Part shown: in pieces, positions 9,173 through 18,127 of the stretch
Position numbering within the stretch: the stretch's first letter is position 1
How the letters are laid out: each line of letters starts with the position of its first letter
DNA from: JBBRMY01 sp038230595
GTDB taxonomy: Bacteria; Bacteroidota; Ignavibacteria; Tepidaquicellales; Tepidaquicellaceae
Direction of reading: 5' to 3'
Assembly: GCA_038230595.1 (NCBI GenBank)
Contig: JBBRMY010000001.1
Coordinates: 1-64,000 of the forward strand
DNA: 64,000 nt
Translations under genes and position numbers: made by a program
The notes under the pieces: generated by a model
Told to the model about the DNA's origin: nothing
Database searches by the model: none
Seen by the model: only the letters and a program-made list of their open reading frames with translations

Positions 9173-9631
9173 ATGGTTGATAAAAATTTTACAGAAAAAG
9201 AATTTCATAAAAAACTGGCTGTAGATTGTTTTAATAAAACATAGAAGAAAATGGAATTGAAAGATCCATCAGATGATGATATTGCTGAAGCTGTCAGACT
9301 GGCACATTCATCTACCTTTCACTGGAGCTTTGTTGGAACTGAGTTAAATCATCAGAGAGGCGAATGGATATGCTCAAGAGTTTATGCTCATTTCGGTTTT
9401 GGTGATTCTGCATTGTATCATGCGAAGAGATGTTTTGACTTAACTATGAAGCATGGATTCGAGGATTTTGATCTGGGATATGCTTATGAAGGGCTTTCAA
9501 GAGCATATTCGGTCTTAAAAAATGAAAAAGAAAAGAAGAAATATTTTAAGCTGGCTGAAGATTCTGTTGAACAAATAAAAAAGAAAGAAGACCGTGAATG
9601 GTTTATAAAAGATTTGAGATCAATAAAATAA
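9173..9631 (+). pseudogene. TPR-like conserved protein interrupted by an amber codon
   Basis: The open frame from 9251 (126 residues, HW...LNHQRGEW...YHAKRC...FEDFDLGYAYE) lacks a beginning. In the same frame an ATG at 9173 starts a 23-residue stretch (FTEKEFHKKLAVDCFNKT) that ends in TAG at 9242-9244 and runs straight on. From memory of the family, such ~150-residue proteins have an NKxW motif at exactly this place, so TAG looks like a mutated TGG (Trp). The gene is therefore either a recent nonsense mutant, a sequencing error, or read through. The C-terminal part resembles a helical-repeat protein; molecular function is unknown. It is convergent with the histidine kinase, stop codons touching. 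Confidence 0.7.
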
Positions 9632-11410
9632 TTACTTTGAAGCTTTCGGAAGTGTAAAGCAAAAATTACTACCCTTATTGATCTGAGACTTTACAAATAT
9701 TTCTCCTCCATTTTTTTCAATGAATTCCTTGCAAAGCAGCAAACCTAATCCACTGCCTGTCTCATGATTAGTCCCGAAATTCCTGAATTTTACATCAAGC
9801 TTAAAAAGATTAACAAGGTCTTTTGAAGATATTCCTATTCCGGTATCCTCAACTGAAGTTTCAACAAAGGATCTGTTCATTCTTGCACTAACAATAATAG
9901 AACCTGAATTTCTTGTAAATTTAATAGCATTATTTATAAGATTACGGAGAATGGTCTTTACCATATAAAGATCTGCATACACAAAAATATCATAATCGAG
10001 ATCTGATGTAATATTTATATTTTTATTAGAAGCATAAAGAGATAAAAGTGAAATGCATTCGTTTATAACGATCTTAAGATTTATTTTTTCTGGATCAAAT
10101 TTTAAACCGCCTGTTTGAGCTCTTGACCATAACAAAAGATTCTCAAGGAGCTGAAATGAACCTTTAGATGATTCTTCTATCTGCTTTATAAAATCCATTT
10201 TCTCATCATCGGCAAGTGAATCATAATTTTCATACATAAAAGATGACAATCCGATAATCCCCGAGAAAGGATTTTTCAGATCATGAGCTATTATAGAAAA
10301 GAATTTATCTTTTGCTGTGTTTGTATCTTCCAGCAGCTTATTTTTTCTTTCTACCTCTTCATTTTTCTCTTCCAGTATCTTTTTATTTTCCTCTATATAT
10401 TTATATTTTAATTCCTGTTCAAGCTTATGCTTACGAAGCTCGTTTAGTTCTTTCTCGTTTTTCTCTATCTGATATTTAAATTCCAGACCGCTGATCTTTT
10501 TCTTGATGGTATTTTTTACAACGCTGTCCTGAATTTTTTGAGTAAGCTGAAAATATTTTAGTGCCAGCTTGTGATTTTTCTGAGCGTAAAACAATTGATA
10601 ATAAGCTTCGTAAGCTTCTTTCAGATAATCAAGAGCTTTAAATGATTTTGCCAACTCAAGTGACTTGTCGAGAAAAAATTTACTTTTTTCATAATTTTTA
10701 GTCTCTGTATAGAATGTTCCAAGGTTGATATATATATTGATCATGCTTGGAGTAGAGTTTATCTCCTCAGCAAGTCTTAGAGCCTTATTGAAATAAGTAA
10801 CTGCTAATTTGTAATTCTTTTCTTCGAGATAAAGAATTCCCATGTTATTGCATGTATCAGAGATCCCAACCAGATCATCCGTATCTTTAGATAGTTTAAG
10901 CGATTTTTTTAAATATTCTAATGCTTTGCCATACTGTTTCAGATTTGAATAGCTTGAGCCTATATTGCTCAAAGTATTCTTTACCATCAGAGAAGCATTC
11001 TTTTCCCTTTCATATATTTTAAGAGTATCGAAATAATATTTTAATGCTTTGCGGTAATCAGTAAGCTTGAAGAAGACGTTTGCAATATTATTCTGAGCCT
11101 TGGCAATGCTTAAGTTGTCATTAATTTCTTCAGCAATTTTTAAGGCTTTAAAATGATTTTCGAGTGCATTTCCATAGTCAGAAAGATACCAGTAAATAAC
11201 ACCGATATTATTATAAACGAAGGATTCAGCTTCTTTATTGAATGTGGTTTGGGCAAGCTTGAGACCCTGATTAGCCATGTATAGGCAGCGTTCAGGCATA
11301 TTATGCCTGAAGAGAAGTATATGTCTCCTTATAAGTTCAAGCTTTTGTGAGCGCGGAGCTTTCTCGATCTCCTTTTCCGCCTGCTTAATGTCTGCTTTAG
11401 TATTATTCAT
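9632..11410 (-). CDS. Soluble TPR sensor histidine kinase
   Basis: Residues ~40-310 are tandem tetratricopeptide repeats with NIG/NNIG-type turns (YNNIGVIYWYLSDY, NNMGILYLEEKNY), followed by a Lys/Glu-rich coiled coil (~310-370), a HisKA dimerisation domain with the phospho-accepting His in SIIAHDLKNPF, and a HATPase_c domain with N box (LINNAIKF), DTGIGI and GSGLGLLL. No signal peptide and no membrane helix is visible between the TPRs and the kinase, unlike many Bacteroidetes relatives, so it is expected to be cytoplasmic. No response regulator is adjacent. It lies 11 bp downstream of dnaG on the same strand, probably co-transcribed. Confidence 0.9.
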   Translation of the reverse strand: MNNTKADIKQAEKEIEKAPRSQKLELIRRHILLFRHNMPERCLYMANQGLKLAQTTFNKEAESFVYNNIGVIYWYLSDYGNALENHFKALKIAEEINDNLSIAKAQNNIANVFFKLTDYRKALKYYFDTLKIYEREKNASLMVKNTLSNIGSSYSNLKQYGKALEYLKKSLKLSKDTDDLVGISDTCNNMGILYLEEKNYKLAVTYFNKALRLAEEINSTPSMINIYINLGTFYTETKNYEKSKFFLDKSLELAKSFKALDYLKEAYEAYYQLFYAQKNHKLALKYFQLTQKIQDSVVKNTIKKKISGLEFKYQIEKNEKELNELRKHKLEQELKYKYIEENKKILEEKNEEVERKNKLLEDTNTAKDKFFSIIAHDLKNPFSGIIGLSSFMYENYDSLADDEKMDFIKQIEESSKGSFQLLENLLLWSRAQTGGLKFDPEKINLKIVINECISLLSLYASNKNINITSDLDYDIFVYADLYMVKTILRNLINNAIKFTRNSGSIIVSARMNRSFVETSVEDTGIGISSKDLVNLFKLDVKFRNFGTNHETGSGLGLLLCKEFIEKNGGEIFVKSQINKGSNFCFTLPKASK

Positions 11411-11421
11411 ATTTAAAGCAG

Positions 11422-13257
11422 TCAGTTAGAAATGATAAGAGAGTTTATCTTCTTTTTTAGATCTAAAAGCTCCTGTATCCTGCTGCCGTCGCTTTTCAGA
11501 TCGTTAATTTTGGTTTCGAGATCTCTGATCTTATATTTTTTTATTATTCCTTTTGCCGCACTAAGATAATCTGTTTTTAAGTCATATGCAGTATGAAGTA
11601 GATTAAAGGCATCTTTTTTTTCTAATGCGCTTACTTCATATTTTTCAATTGAAGCAGCAGATATTATATTCTGAAGCTTTTCATTTGAGATCCTGTTGAT
11701 CAGTCTTGATGGTTCTATCTTGCCTTCATTCATATATTCATCAAGTATCAGTTCGATAGCACTGAGAACCAATGGATCTTTAATAAAGCCAATCTCAAGA
11801 TTATTTTCAAGAAAGCTTATTGCATCATTATCACCTTTTAAAAATATCTCAAGAAGCTCTAACTCGAGCTTCTGAGAAACATTTGTAACAGGTTTTTTTA
11901 ATACTTTTGTATAAGTTCTTTGCTCAGAATAATTTTTCCCGGAATCTATATCACTTCTTAAGAACATATCAAGCTGTGTTCTTAGATCTGATTCATAAAT
12001 ATGATATTTATTGGAAACTTCTTTCAGATATAATGCTCTTTTGATAGTATCGGGGATTTTCCCTATATAAGAAATTATTTCTTTTATAAAAACAGTTTTG
12101 TTCTCAACTGAATCTTCCGAACCGCTTTCCATATATACCTTAGAAAGAAATTCTATAATATTCATTTTTCTTTCCAGCATTTTATGAAATGCTTCCTTCC
12201 CGTTTTCACGAATATAACTGTCAGGATCATCTCCTTTATTTAGAGTAACAACGCTGACATCCATATTATTAGCCAGCAGAAGCTCTAAGCTTCTTTTAGC
12301 AGCTTTAATTCCTGCAATGTCCGTATCAAAAAAGAGAACAACATTTTTTGTATATCGCGCAACAAGCTTTATCTGATCAATTGAAAGAGCTGTACCGCTG
12401 ACTGCAACTGAATTATGGACTTCAGCCTTATGCATAGCTATAAGATCCATATACCCTTCTACAAATATTACTGAGTCCTTAGCTGTTATGCTTTCCCTTG
12501 CAAAATTGAAGCCGTATAAAATTTTACTTTTTACATATAGACGGGTTTCAGGTGAATTCAGATATTTTCCGGAAAGGTCATCTTCATAAAGCTTCCTGCC
12601 CCCAAAACCTACAACTTTTCCTGCTTCATTATAAATTGGAAATATAAGTCTACCTCTAAATCGATCATAATACCGGTCACCGGTATCTGCTTTTTTTATG
12701 AGCCCGGCTTTATCAAGATCTTCTACTTTATGATCAAGCTCTTGTGTAAAATATTTTAAAAGCGAATCCCAGTTTTTAGGCGCGTAACCAATACCGAATT
12801 TTGCTACGTCTGAATTTTTAATATGCCTGCTCTTGAGATATGAATAGACAAATTCTTTTTCAGTTCCGGATAGATCTTTTAGTGTTTCATAAAAAAATTT
12901 TGCCGCCTGCTTATTCAGTTCAAGCAGAACCGATATTTCATTATAAACTTCTGGATCTCCCTGCTGTATCTTGAGTGAAATATTCGCTTTCTGTGCAAGC
13001 TTTTCAACCGCTTCTATGAAAGGAATATGCTCAAATTCCTGAACGAATTTAAAAACATTTCCGCTTGCTCCGCATGAAAAGCAATGGTATATCTGCTTCT
13101 CCTGTGATATGTTAAGTGAAGGATTTTTATCGTTGTGAAAAGGGCAGACTGCAAGGAATGACTTGCCTCTTTTTTTAACTCCTATATACGAAGATATTAT
13201 ATCAATAATATCATTTGCAGAGCCGATCTCTTCAATTTTTTCGGGCGGTATTCTCAT
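11422..13257 (-). CDS. dnaG: DNA primase DnaG
   Basis: Replicative primase that makes RNA primers on single-stranded DNA. The N-terminal CHC2-type zinc finger has C38, H41, C59 and C62 (CPFH...CFSC). The central catalytic core includes the RNAP-basic motif (FRGRLIFPIYNEAGKVVGFGGR), the TOPRIM glutamate in VIFVEGYMD (near residue 264) and the acidic FFDTD motif. The C-terminal third is the DnaB-binding helical region, poorly conserved as usual. 611 residues is normal. The downstream neighbour is the TPR kinase instead of the rpoD found beside dnaG in many bacteria. Confidence 0.97.
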   Translation of the reverse strand: MRIPPEKIEEIGSANDIIDIISSYIGVKKRGKSFLAVCPFHNDKNPSLNISQEKQIYHCFSCGASGNVFKFVQEFEHIPFIEAVEKLAQKANISLKIQQGDPEVYNEISVLLELNKQAAKFFYETLKDLSGTEKEFVYSYLKSRHIKNSDVAKFGIGYAPKNWDSLLKYFTQELDHKVEDLDKAGLIKKADTGDRYYDRFRGRLIFPIYNEAGKVVGFGGRKLYEDDLSGKYLNSPETRLYVKSKILYGFNFARESITAKDSVIFVEGYMDLIAMHKAEVHNSVAVSGTALSIDQIKLVARYTKNVVLFFDTDIAGIKAAKRSLELLLANNMDVSVVTLNKGDDPDSYIRENGKEAFHKMLERKMNIIEFLSKVYMESGSEDSVENKTVFIKEIISYIGKIPDTIKRALYLKEVSNKYHIYESDLRTQLDMFLRSDIDSGKNYSEQRTYTKVLKKPVTNVSQKLELELLEIFLKGDNDAISFLENNLEIGFIKDPLVLSAIELILDEYMNEGKIEPSRLINRISNEKLQNIISAASIEKYEVSALEKKDAFNLLHTAYDLKTDYLSAAKGIIKKYKIRDLETKINDLKSDGSRIQELLDLKKKINSLIISN

Positions 13258-13415
13258 GTTCAGAAATATACATTTTCATCACAAATCATAAAATGTTAAA
13301 GATAGATCATTATAGGGTTTTTATTGGATACAGCATTCCTAATCTTTATCAATATTTCGAACGTTATTCATTGAAACCATTTTAAGCTATTTGTATTTTA
13401 AGGAATTACAGATCT

Positions 13416-14441
13416 ATGACCCAAAAAAGTAAAATATTATTTATAGGAGGCACTTCTAATCAGTCAACTATGATGATGAAAATTGCTGAACAGCTTCCGG
13501 AATTTGAATGCTGGTTTTCCGCCTATTATAGTGATGGAATGTTAAATATATACAGAAAGCTTGGATTAGTAGAATATACAGTAGTAGGGAATAAATTTGT
13601 CCGCCAAAATGAAGAGCTTTTCTCAAAGAAGGGTCTTCAAAATGACTATGCAGGGAGTAACAATGATTATGAATATGTTTTCACTTCCAGTGACCTCGTA
13701 ATTCCGAAAAATATAAAAGATAAAAAAATTATTCTGGTTCAGGAAGGAATGACCGATCCTGAAGATTTTCTATTTCATCTTGTAAGATTTTTGAGACTGC
13801 CCCGATACCTGGCAAGTACAACAATGACCGGACGTTCAAATGAGTACGATCTCTTCTGCGTGGCATCGGAAGGATATAAGGAATTTTTTATCAGTAAAGG
13901 AAGTGATCCTGCAAAGATCGTTGTAACAGGAATTCCGAACTTTGATAACTGCAAAGAATTTTACAATAATAATTTCCCGCATAAGAATTTTGTTCTTGTT
14001 TGCACTTCAGATACCCGTGAAACTTTAAAATATGAGAACAGAAAAAAATTCATTCTGGATTCCCTTAAAATTGCAGGAGAAAAACTACTGATATTCAAGC
14101 TTCATCCGAATGAAAATTCTGAAAGAGCTGAGGCTGAGATCAAAAAGTATGCTCCGAAGGCTCTCGTTTTTCAGGAAGGAAATACAAATGAAATGATAGC
14201 TAACTGTGATACGCTTATTACAAGATATTCAACAGTTGTTTATGTTGGTCTCGCTCTGGAGAAAGAAGTGTTTTCTGCCTTTGATGTAAATGCTTTAAAA
14301 AGAATGACACCAATTCAGAACGATGGGAAGTCTGCTGAAAATATTGCAAACATATTCAGAGAAAGAATTGTAAAAGAAGATCTGAGGAAATGCCGTGAGC
14401 AAACTAAAAACAGTTTTCTTAAAGCAGCCAGTGTACTGTAA
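13416..14441 (+). CDS. GT-B-like glycosyl/glycerophosphotransferase-type protein
   Basis: The start ILFIGGTSNQSTMMMKIAEQL looks like the first Rossmann strand-loop-helix of a GT-B enzyme. The C-terminal half has LLIFKLHPNEN, and later DTLITRYSTVVYVGLAL, the arrangement seen in CDP-glycerol glycerophosphotransferase-like and UDP-GlcNAc-epimerase-like proteins (HP.E and D.ii..ySS..yEa). This suggests a transferase acting on an activated sugar or polyol phosphate, but the donor cannot be deduced. No membrane helix or signal peptide. It starts a two-gene plus-strand unit with a GNAT protein 9 bp downstream. Confidence 0.6.
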   Translation: MTQKSKILFIGGTSNQSTMMMKIAEQLPEFECWFSAYYSDGMLNIYRKLGLVEYTVVGNKFVRQNEELFSKKGLQNDYAGSNNDYEYVFTSSDLVIPKNIKDKKIILVQEGMTDPEDFLFHLVRFLRLPRYLASTTMTGRSNEYDLFCVASEGYKEFFISKGSDPAKIVVTGIPNFDNCKEFYNNNFPHKNFVLVCTSDTRETLKYENRKKFILDSLKIAGEKLLIFKLHPNENSERAEAEIKKYAPKALVFQEGNTNEMIANCDTLITRYSTVVYVGLALEKEVFSAFDVNALKRMTPIQNDGKSAENIANIFRERIVKEDLRKCREQTKNSFLKAASVL

Positions 14442-14450
14442 TTCTTTCCT

Positions 14451-14912
14451 ATGAAAAAATACTCGATCCTGTCGATCAGTTCATCTGATACTCATTCACT
14501 CCGTCAAAAAATATTAAGACCGAATCAGCCTCTTTCTGAAATGGATTTTCCCCATGATAATGATAAGGAAACATTTCATCTCGGATTATTTATAGATGAA
14601 AGGCTATCAGGAATTGCATCAGTTTATAAAGAAGACATGCCTGATAATACAGAGAGCACAGAGAATAAAGAAAATAGTTCTTACAGGCTTCGGGGAATGG
14701 CAATTGATGACAATCTTCGGGGTAAAGGTTTGGGTAAATTACTCCTTTATAAAATTATTTTAGATCTTAGAGAAAAGAACGCAAAATTACTTTGGTGTAA
14801 TGCACGAACTCATGCTGCCGGCTTTTATAAAGCATCAGGGTTTGAGATAATTGGAGATTCGTTCGATTTGAAAGAGATCGGCCCGCATTATCTGATGAAG
14901 TTAGTCCTTTAA
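14451..14912 (+). CDS. GNAT family N-acetyltransferase
   Basis: Acetyl-CoA-dependent acyltransferase of the GNAT fold. The core motif A reads LRGMAIDDNLRGKGLGKLLL (R-G-K-G-L-G acetyl-CoA pyrophosphate loop, about residues 85-96), and motif B ends in FYKASGFEIIG. 153 residues is the usual single-domain length. Substrate is unknown. Its stop codon overlaps the end of the convergent carB gene by 4 bp, so no terminator separates them. Confidence 0.85.
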   Translation: MKKYSILSISSSDTHSLRQKILRPNQPLSEMDFPHDNDKETFHLGLFIDERLSGIASVYKEDMPDNTESTENKENSSYRLRGMAIDDNLRGKGLGKLLLYKIILDLREKNAKLLWCNARTHAAGFYKASGFEIIGDSFDLKEIGPHYLMKLVL

Positions 14913-16696
14913 ATTCCCTTATAAAATTCCTGAAGACTCTTCACCTCCAAACTTCCTTCTTTCATTTTCTGAATTCCGCTAACAACGGATCCGGCTGCAG
15001 AGAGAGTAGTTATGAATGGTATCTTCTGCTGAACAGCTGCCCAGCCAATTGCATATTCGTCAAATCTGGAATCTTTTCCAAGAGGAGTATTTACTACTAA
15101 ATTAATATCACCGTTCTTTATCCTGTCCACAACATTTGGCCTTCCTTCATTTACCTTAAAAACCGTTTCAACCAATATTGAATTTTCATTAAGGAATTTT
15201 GCGGTTCCTCCCGTTGCTATAACTGAAAATCCTAAGTTGATAAACTCATTAACTATCTTCAGAGCTTTTTCTTTCTTGTCATTATTATTAAGACTGATAA
15301 ATATTTTTCCGGAAACAGGAAGGGGATTGCCCGTTGCTGTCTGAGCCTTTGCCATTGCTTCGCCAAATGATTTTCCAATTCCCATAACTTCCCCCGTTGA
15401 TCTCATCTCAGGACCTAAGAACATTTTAACCCTCGGGAATTTCTGAAATGGAAATACGGACTCTTTTATAGAAATATAATCTATCGATTCAAAGCTCTTC
15501 AAATTGAATTCTTTTAGCTTTCTGCCGGCAATAACTTTTGCTGCGATTGATGCTAGTGGAACTCCTGTTGTCTTACTTACAAATGGAACCGTTCTTGATG
15601 CCCGGGGATTTGCTTCAAGTATGTAAACAATATTATCTTTTATCGCAAACTGAATATTCAGCAATCCTTTAACTTTAAGACCGATGGCAAGCTTTTTTGT
15701 ATATTCTTTTATTTCCTTTAAATTCTTTTTTGAAAGAGAGATAGGTGGAAGTATCGAAGTGCTGTCACCTGAGTGAATTCCTGCTTCCTCTATATGCTGC
15801 ATGATCCCTCCTATATAAATTTCCTTGCCGTCACAGATTGCATCGACATCAATTTCACGGGCTTCTTCAAGGAATTTATCTATTAGGACCGGATGTTTTC
15901 CCGAAAGTCTCGCAGCTTCATTGAAAAATTCTTCAAGCTGCGATTCTGAATAAACTATCTGCATAGCCCTACCGCCAAGAACATAAGATGGTCTGACTAA
16001 TACCGGATAACCGATCTTTCTCGCTATTTTCTTTGCTTTATCAAGATCAGTTGCAGTTCCGTATTCCGGTTTTGGGATATTTAATTCATCTAATAACTTT
16101 CCGAATTTTTTTCTGTCTTCAGCTGTATCAATGCTTTCAGATGATGTTCCTAATATTTTTAATCCGTTCTTCTCCAGTTCTTTTGATATCTTGAGAGGGG
16201 TCTGACCGCCAAAGGTTACAATTATTCCTTTAACTTTTTTTAGATATCTTGTGATATTTAGAACATCTTCAACTGTGAGTGGTTCAAAGAAAAGCTTATC
16301 AGTAATGTCATAGTCAGTTGATACCGTTTCAGGATTACAGTTGATCATTATTACTTCGTAGCCTTCTTCACGCAAAGCTTTTACGCATCTGACACAGCAA
16401 TAATCGAATTCAATCCCTTGCCCGATACGGTTTGGTCCGCCACCGAGAATAATTATTTTTTCTTTTTCAGAAGAAGTTACTTCATTGAATTTTTCGTATG
16501 TGGAATAGTGATAGGGAGTACTTGATTCAAATTCAGCAGCGCAGGTATCAACTGTCTTATAGACAGGATATATCTTATTCTTATTCCTGTAGTTCCTGAC
16601 TTTTTTTTCAGAAGTGTTAAAAATATGCGCAAGCTGTACATCAGAAAACCCGATCTTCTTGGCTCTGTAAATTACATCAGGTGTGATCTTCTTCAT
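14909..16696 (-). CDS. carB: Carbamoyl-phosphate synthase large subunit, C-terminal half
   Basis: 595 residues corresponding to roughly the second half of the ~1070-residue CarB: the helical oligomerisation region (IGFSDVQLAHIF...PVYKTVDTCAAEF), the second ATP-grasp domain that phosphorylates carbamate (GGGPNRIGQGIEFDYCCV, GGQTPLK, RPSYVLGGRAM, NPRASRTVPFVSK) and the MGS-like allosteric domain (GGTAKFL, EGRPNVVDRIKNG). It starts with its own ATG right at the domain junction, so this is a split carB, as known in some archaea, Aquifex and others, rather than a truncated gene. The N-terminal half and carA are not in the window. It is convergent with the GNAT gene. Confidence 0.93.
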   Translation of the reverse strand: MKKITPDVIYRAKKIGFSDVQLAHIFNTSEKKVRNYRNKNKIYPVYKTVDTCAAEFESSTPYHYSTYEKFNEVTSSEKEKIIILGGGPNRIGQGIEFDYCCVRCVKALREEGYEVIMINCNPETVSTDYDITDKLFFEPLTVEDVLNITRYLKKVKGIIVTFGGQTPLKISKELEKNGLKILGTSSESIDTAEDRKKFGKLLDELNIPKPEYGTATDLDKAKKIARKIGYPVLVRPSYVLGGRAMQIVYSESQLEEFFNEAARLSGKHPVLIDKFLEEAREIDVDAICDGKEIYIGGIMQHIEEAGIHSGDSTSILPPISLSKKNLKEIKEYTKKLAIGLKVKGLLNIQFAIKDNIVYILEANPRASRTVPFVSKTTGVPLASIAAKVIAGRKLKEFNLKSFESIDYISIKESVFPFQKFPRVKMFLGPEMRSTGEVMGIGKSFGEAMAKAQTATGNPLPVSGKIFISLNNNDKKEKALKIVNEFINLGFSVIATGGTAKFLNENSILVETVFKVNEGRPNVVDRIKNGDINLVVNTPLGKDSRFDEYAIGWAAVQQKIPFITTLSAAGSVVSGIQKMKEGSLEVKSLQEFYKGI

Positions 16697-16792
16697 GAAT
16701 TTGAAAACGAAAGGTTAATCAATTTACTATCCTTGACTTCTCAATTCAATCTAATATTTTTAACAAAATTAATGGGTTTTTAGAAAATCAAT

Positions 16793-17476
16793 TTAATCAT
16801 GCTCGTGGCACATGATATCATTAAAAGAAGACTCTGAGAAAACCAGGCTTGGAATGACTATATCGCTGAGCATGCAGGGGATTAGAACGGAAAATAAGAG
16901 AATTATTATTATGAAGAAAACACTGTAAGGACTATTTGATTGTCCGAAAGTAATTATATATGTTAAAGCTGAAACGGAAGCTACAAAAGTATGAGCAAAG
17001 TGAGAAATATGAGTGACTTTTGAAAAAGCTCTTGCAAGTAAAATACCAATGAAAGCCCCGGCAAAAACTGCAGTCCATGCAAATTGCGGCTCACTTAGCA
17101 GGCAGATATGAAGTATCATTTTAAAATCAAGAAGATTCCCGCCTAAGTATGGAAACACAGAGTCGCTGATAGTACATCCGATAGAGGAAGATAAAATTCC
17201 AACTCCAACAGCCCTAACTGTATCTTTTTTATATAAATAATAAAGTGATGCAGGAGTAATAGATGCCAGTAATAAATGCAGGTAATGGATCTGCTTGAAA
17301 AGATCCTGAGTAAGAAATGATTTCTGGTATTTATTTATTAATAATATTCCAATGAATGAAATTGTAATGGAAATTATCGTGAACTTTAAATGTTCAGATA
17401 TCTCTTCCTTTACAATTTGCTTTGTAGAATGAGGGTGCGAATGTGAATGTGGTTTTGAATGTACTGCTTCTTCCAA
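16793..17476 (-). CDS. His-rich polytopic membrane protein of metal-type operon
   Basis: I do not recognise a named family. The N-terminus contains a His cluster (HSKPHSHSHPHS, residues ~6-17), the remainder has about five to six hydrophobic segments (IISITISFIGILLI, LHLLLASITPASLYYLY, WTAVFAGAFIGILLA, VFFIIIILLFSVLIP), and the last residues are CHEHD. Such His/Cys ends suggest binding of a divalent metal such as zinc. It is the last gene of the ABC ATPase/permease/DUF3299 unit (10 bp behind the DUF3299 gene), which supports a metal role; this is inference from context. Confidence 0.6.
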   Translation of the reverse strand: MEEAVHSKPHSHSHPHSTKQIVKEEISEHLKFTIISITISFIGILLINKYQKSFLTQDLFKQIHYLHLLLASITPASLYYLYKKDTVRAVGVGILSSSIGCTISDSVFPYLGGNLLDFKMILHICLLSEPQFAWTAVFAGAFIGILLARAFSKVTHISHFAHTFVASVSALTYIITFGQSNSPYSVFFIIIILLFSVLIPCMLSDIVIPSLVFSESSFNDIMCHEHD

Positions 17477-17486
17477 AATTAAATTT

Positions 17487-18110
17487 TTATTCTAATGAAA
17501 CTCCGTCAAGAGTATAAATAACATCTGAGTATTCATCTTTTACATTCATATTCACATGCATTTGTCCTTTTACTCTTATCGCACCTGTCTTAAAATCTGA
17601 TTTAATATTCTGAAGCTTAACATATATGATCTCATTTATAAATATAGGAGGAGCGCAATAACAGCTAAGCGGGGGAGCCGAGCACAAGAGAAATTCTTCA
17701 ATATTATCCAGTGAATTCAAAGGAGTCATAAAGCCAAGTATCTCAACATTCTTTCCGTCGAGATCTTTAACATCCTGAGGAACATCTTTTCCCGGCACAT
17801 AAGTTCTGAGCTGTCTGAAAGTGATCTTGTTAAACGGCTCATTTGGATTGAATGGCTTATCACTTCCTGATTTAGGAGCATTGATCTGCTGCGTTCCATC
17901 AAGTGAGCCCTTCGATTTTTTTGTTGAATCTTTTGAGCTTTTAATTGCGCTCAGATTATTAACTTCAATTTTTTTACCATCGCTTCCATAAACATAGCTT
18001 TTACCATCAGAATTTGATGTCGAGAAAAAGCTTATACAAACTGCCATTATAAAAACTGCATAACCTGCATAAGGAATGTAATCTGCGAGCGCTTTTTTTA
18101 TTTTATTCAT
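17487..18110 (-). CDS. DUF3299 periplasmic protein
   Basis: One N-terminal hydrophobic anchor (YAGYAVFIMAVCISFF), a low-complexity Ser/Lys linker (residues ~45-85), then a domain of ~110 residues with the DUF3299 pattern: DLDGKNVEILGFMTPL, EEFLLCSAPPLSCYCAPPIFINEIIYV, and a C-terminal GAIRVKGQMHV strand. In Pseudomonas aeruginosa a DUF3299 lipoprotein is the last gene of the Zur-regulated PA4063-PA4066 operon with an ABC ATPase and permease; the same gene set is found here. Cys residues in LLCSAPPLSCYC may bind metal. It follows the permease by 17 bp. Confidence 0.75.
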   Translation of the reverse strand: MNKIKKALADYIPYAGYAVFIMAVCISFFSTSNSDGKSYVYGSDGKKIEVNNLSAIKSSKDSTKKSKGSLDGTQQINAPKSGSDKPFNPNEPFNKITFRQLRTYVPGKDVPQDVKDLDGKNVEILGFMTPLNSLDNIEEFLLCSAPPLSCYCAPPIFINEIIYVKLQNIKSDFKTGAIRVKGQMHVNMNVKDEYSDVIYTLDGVSLE

Positions 18111-18127
18111 AATATCTTTTTAAAGTT

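Noticed and set aside
9173..9631. Reading the amber gene as a complete 126-residue protein from 9251
   Set aside because: The in-frame upstream 23 codons are protein-like and fit the family start; a simple truncated start at 9251 does not explain them.
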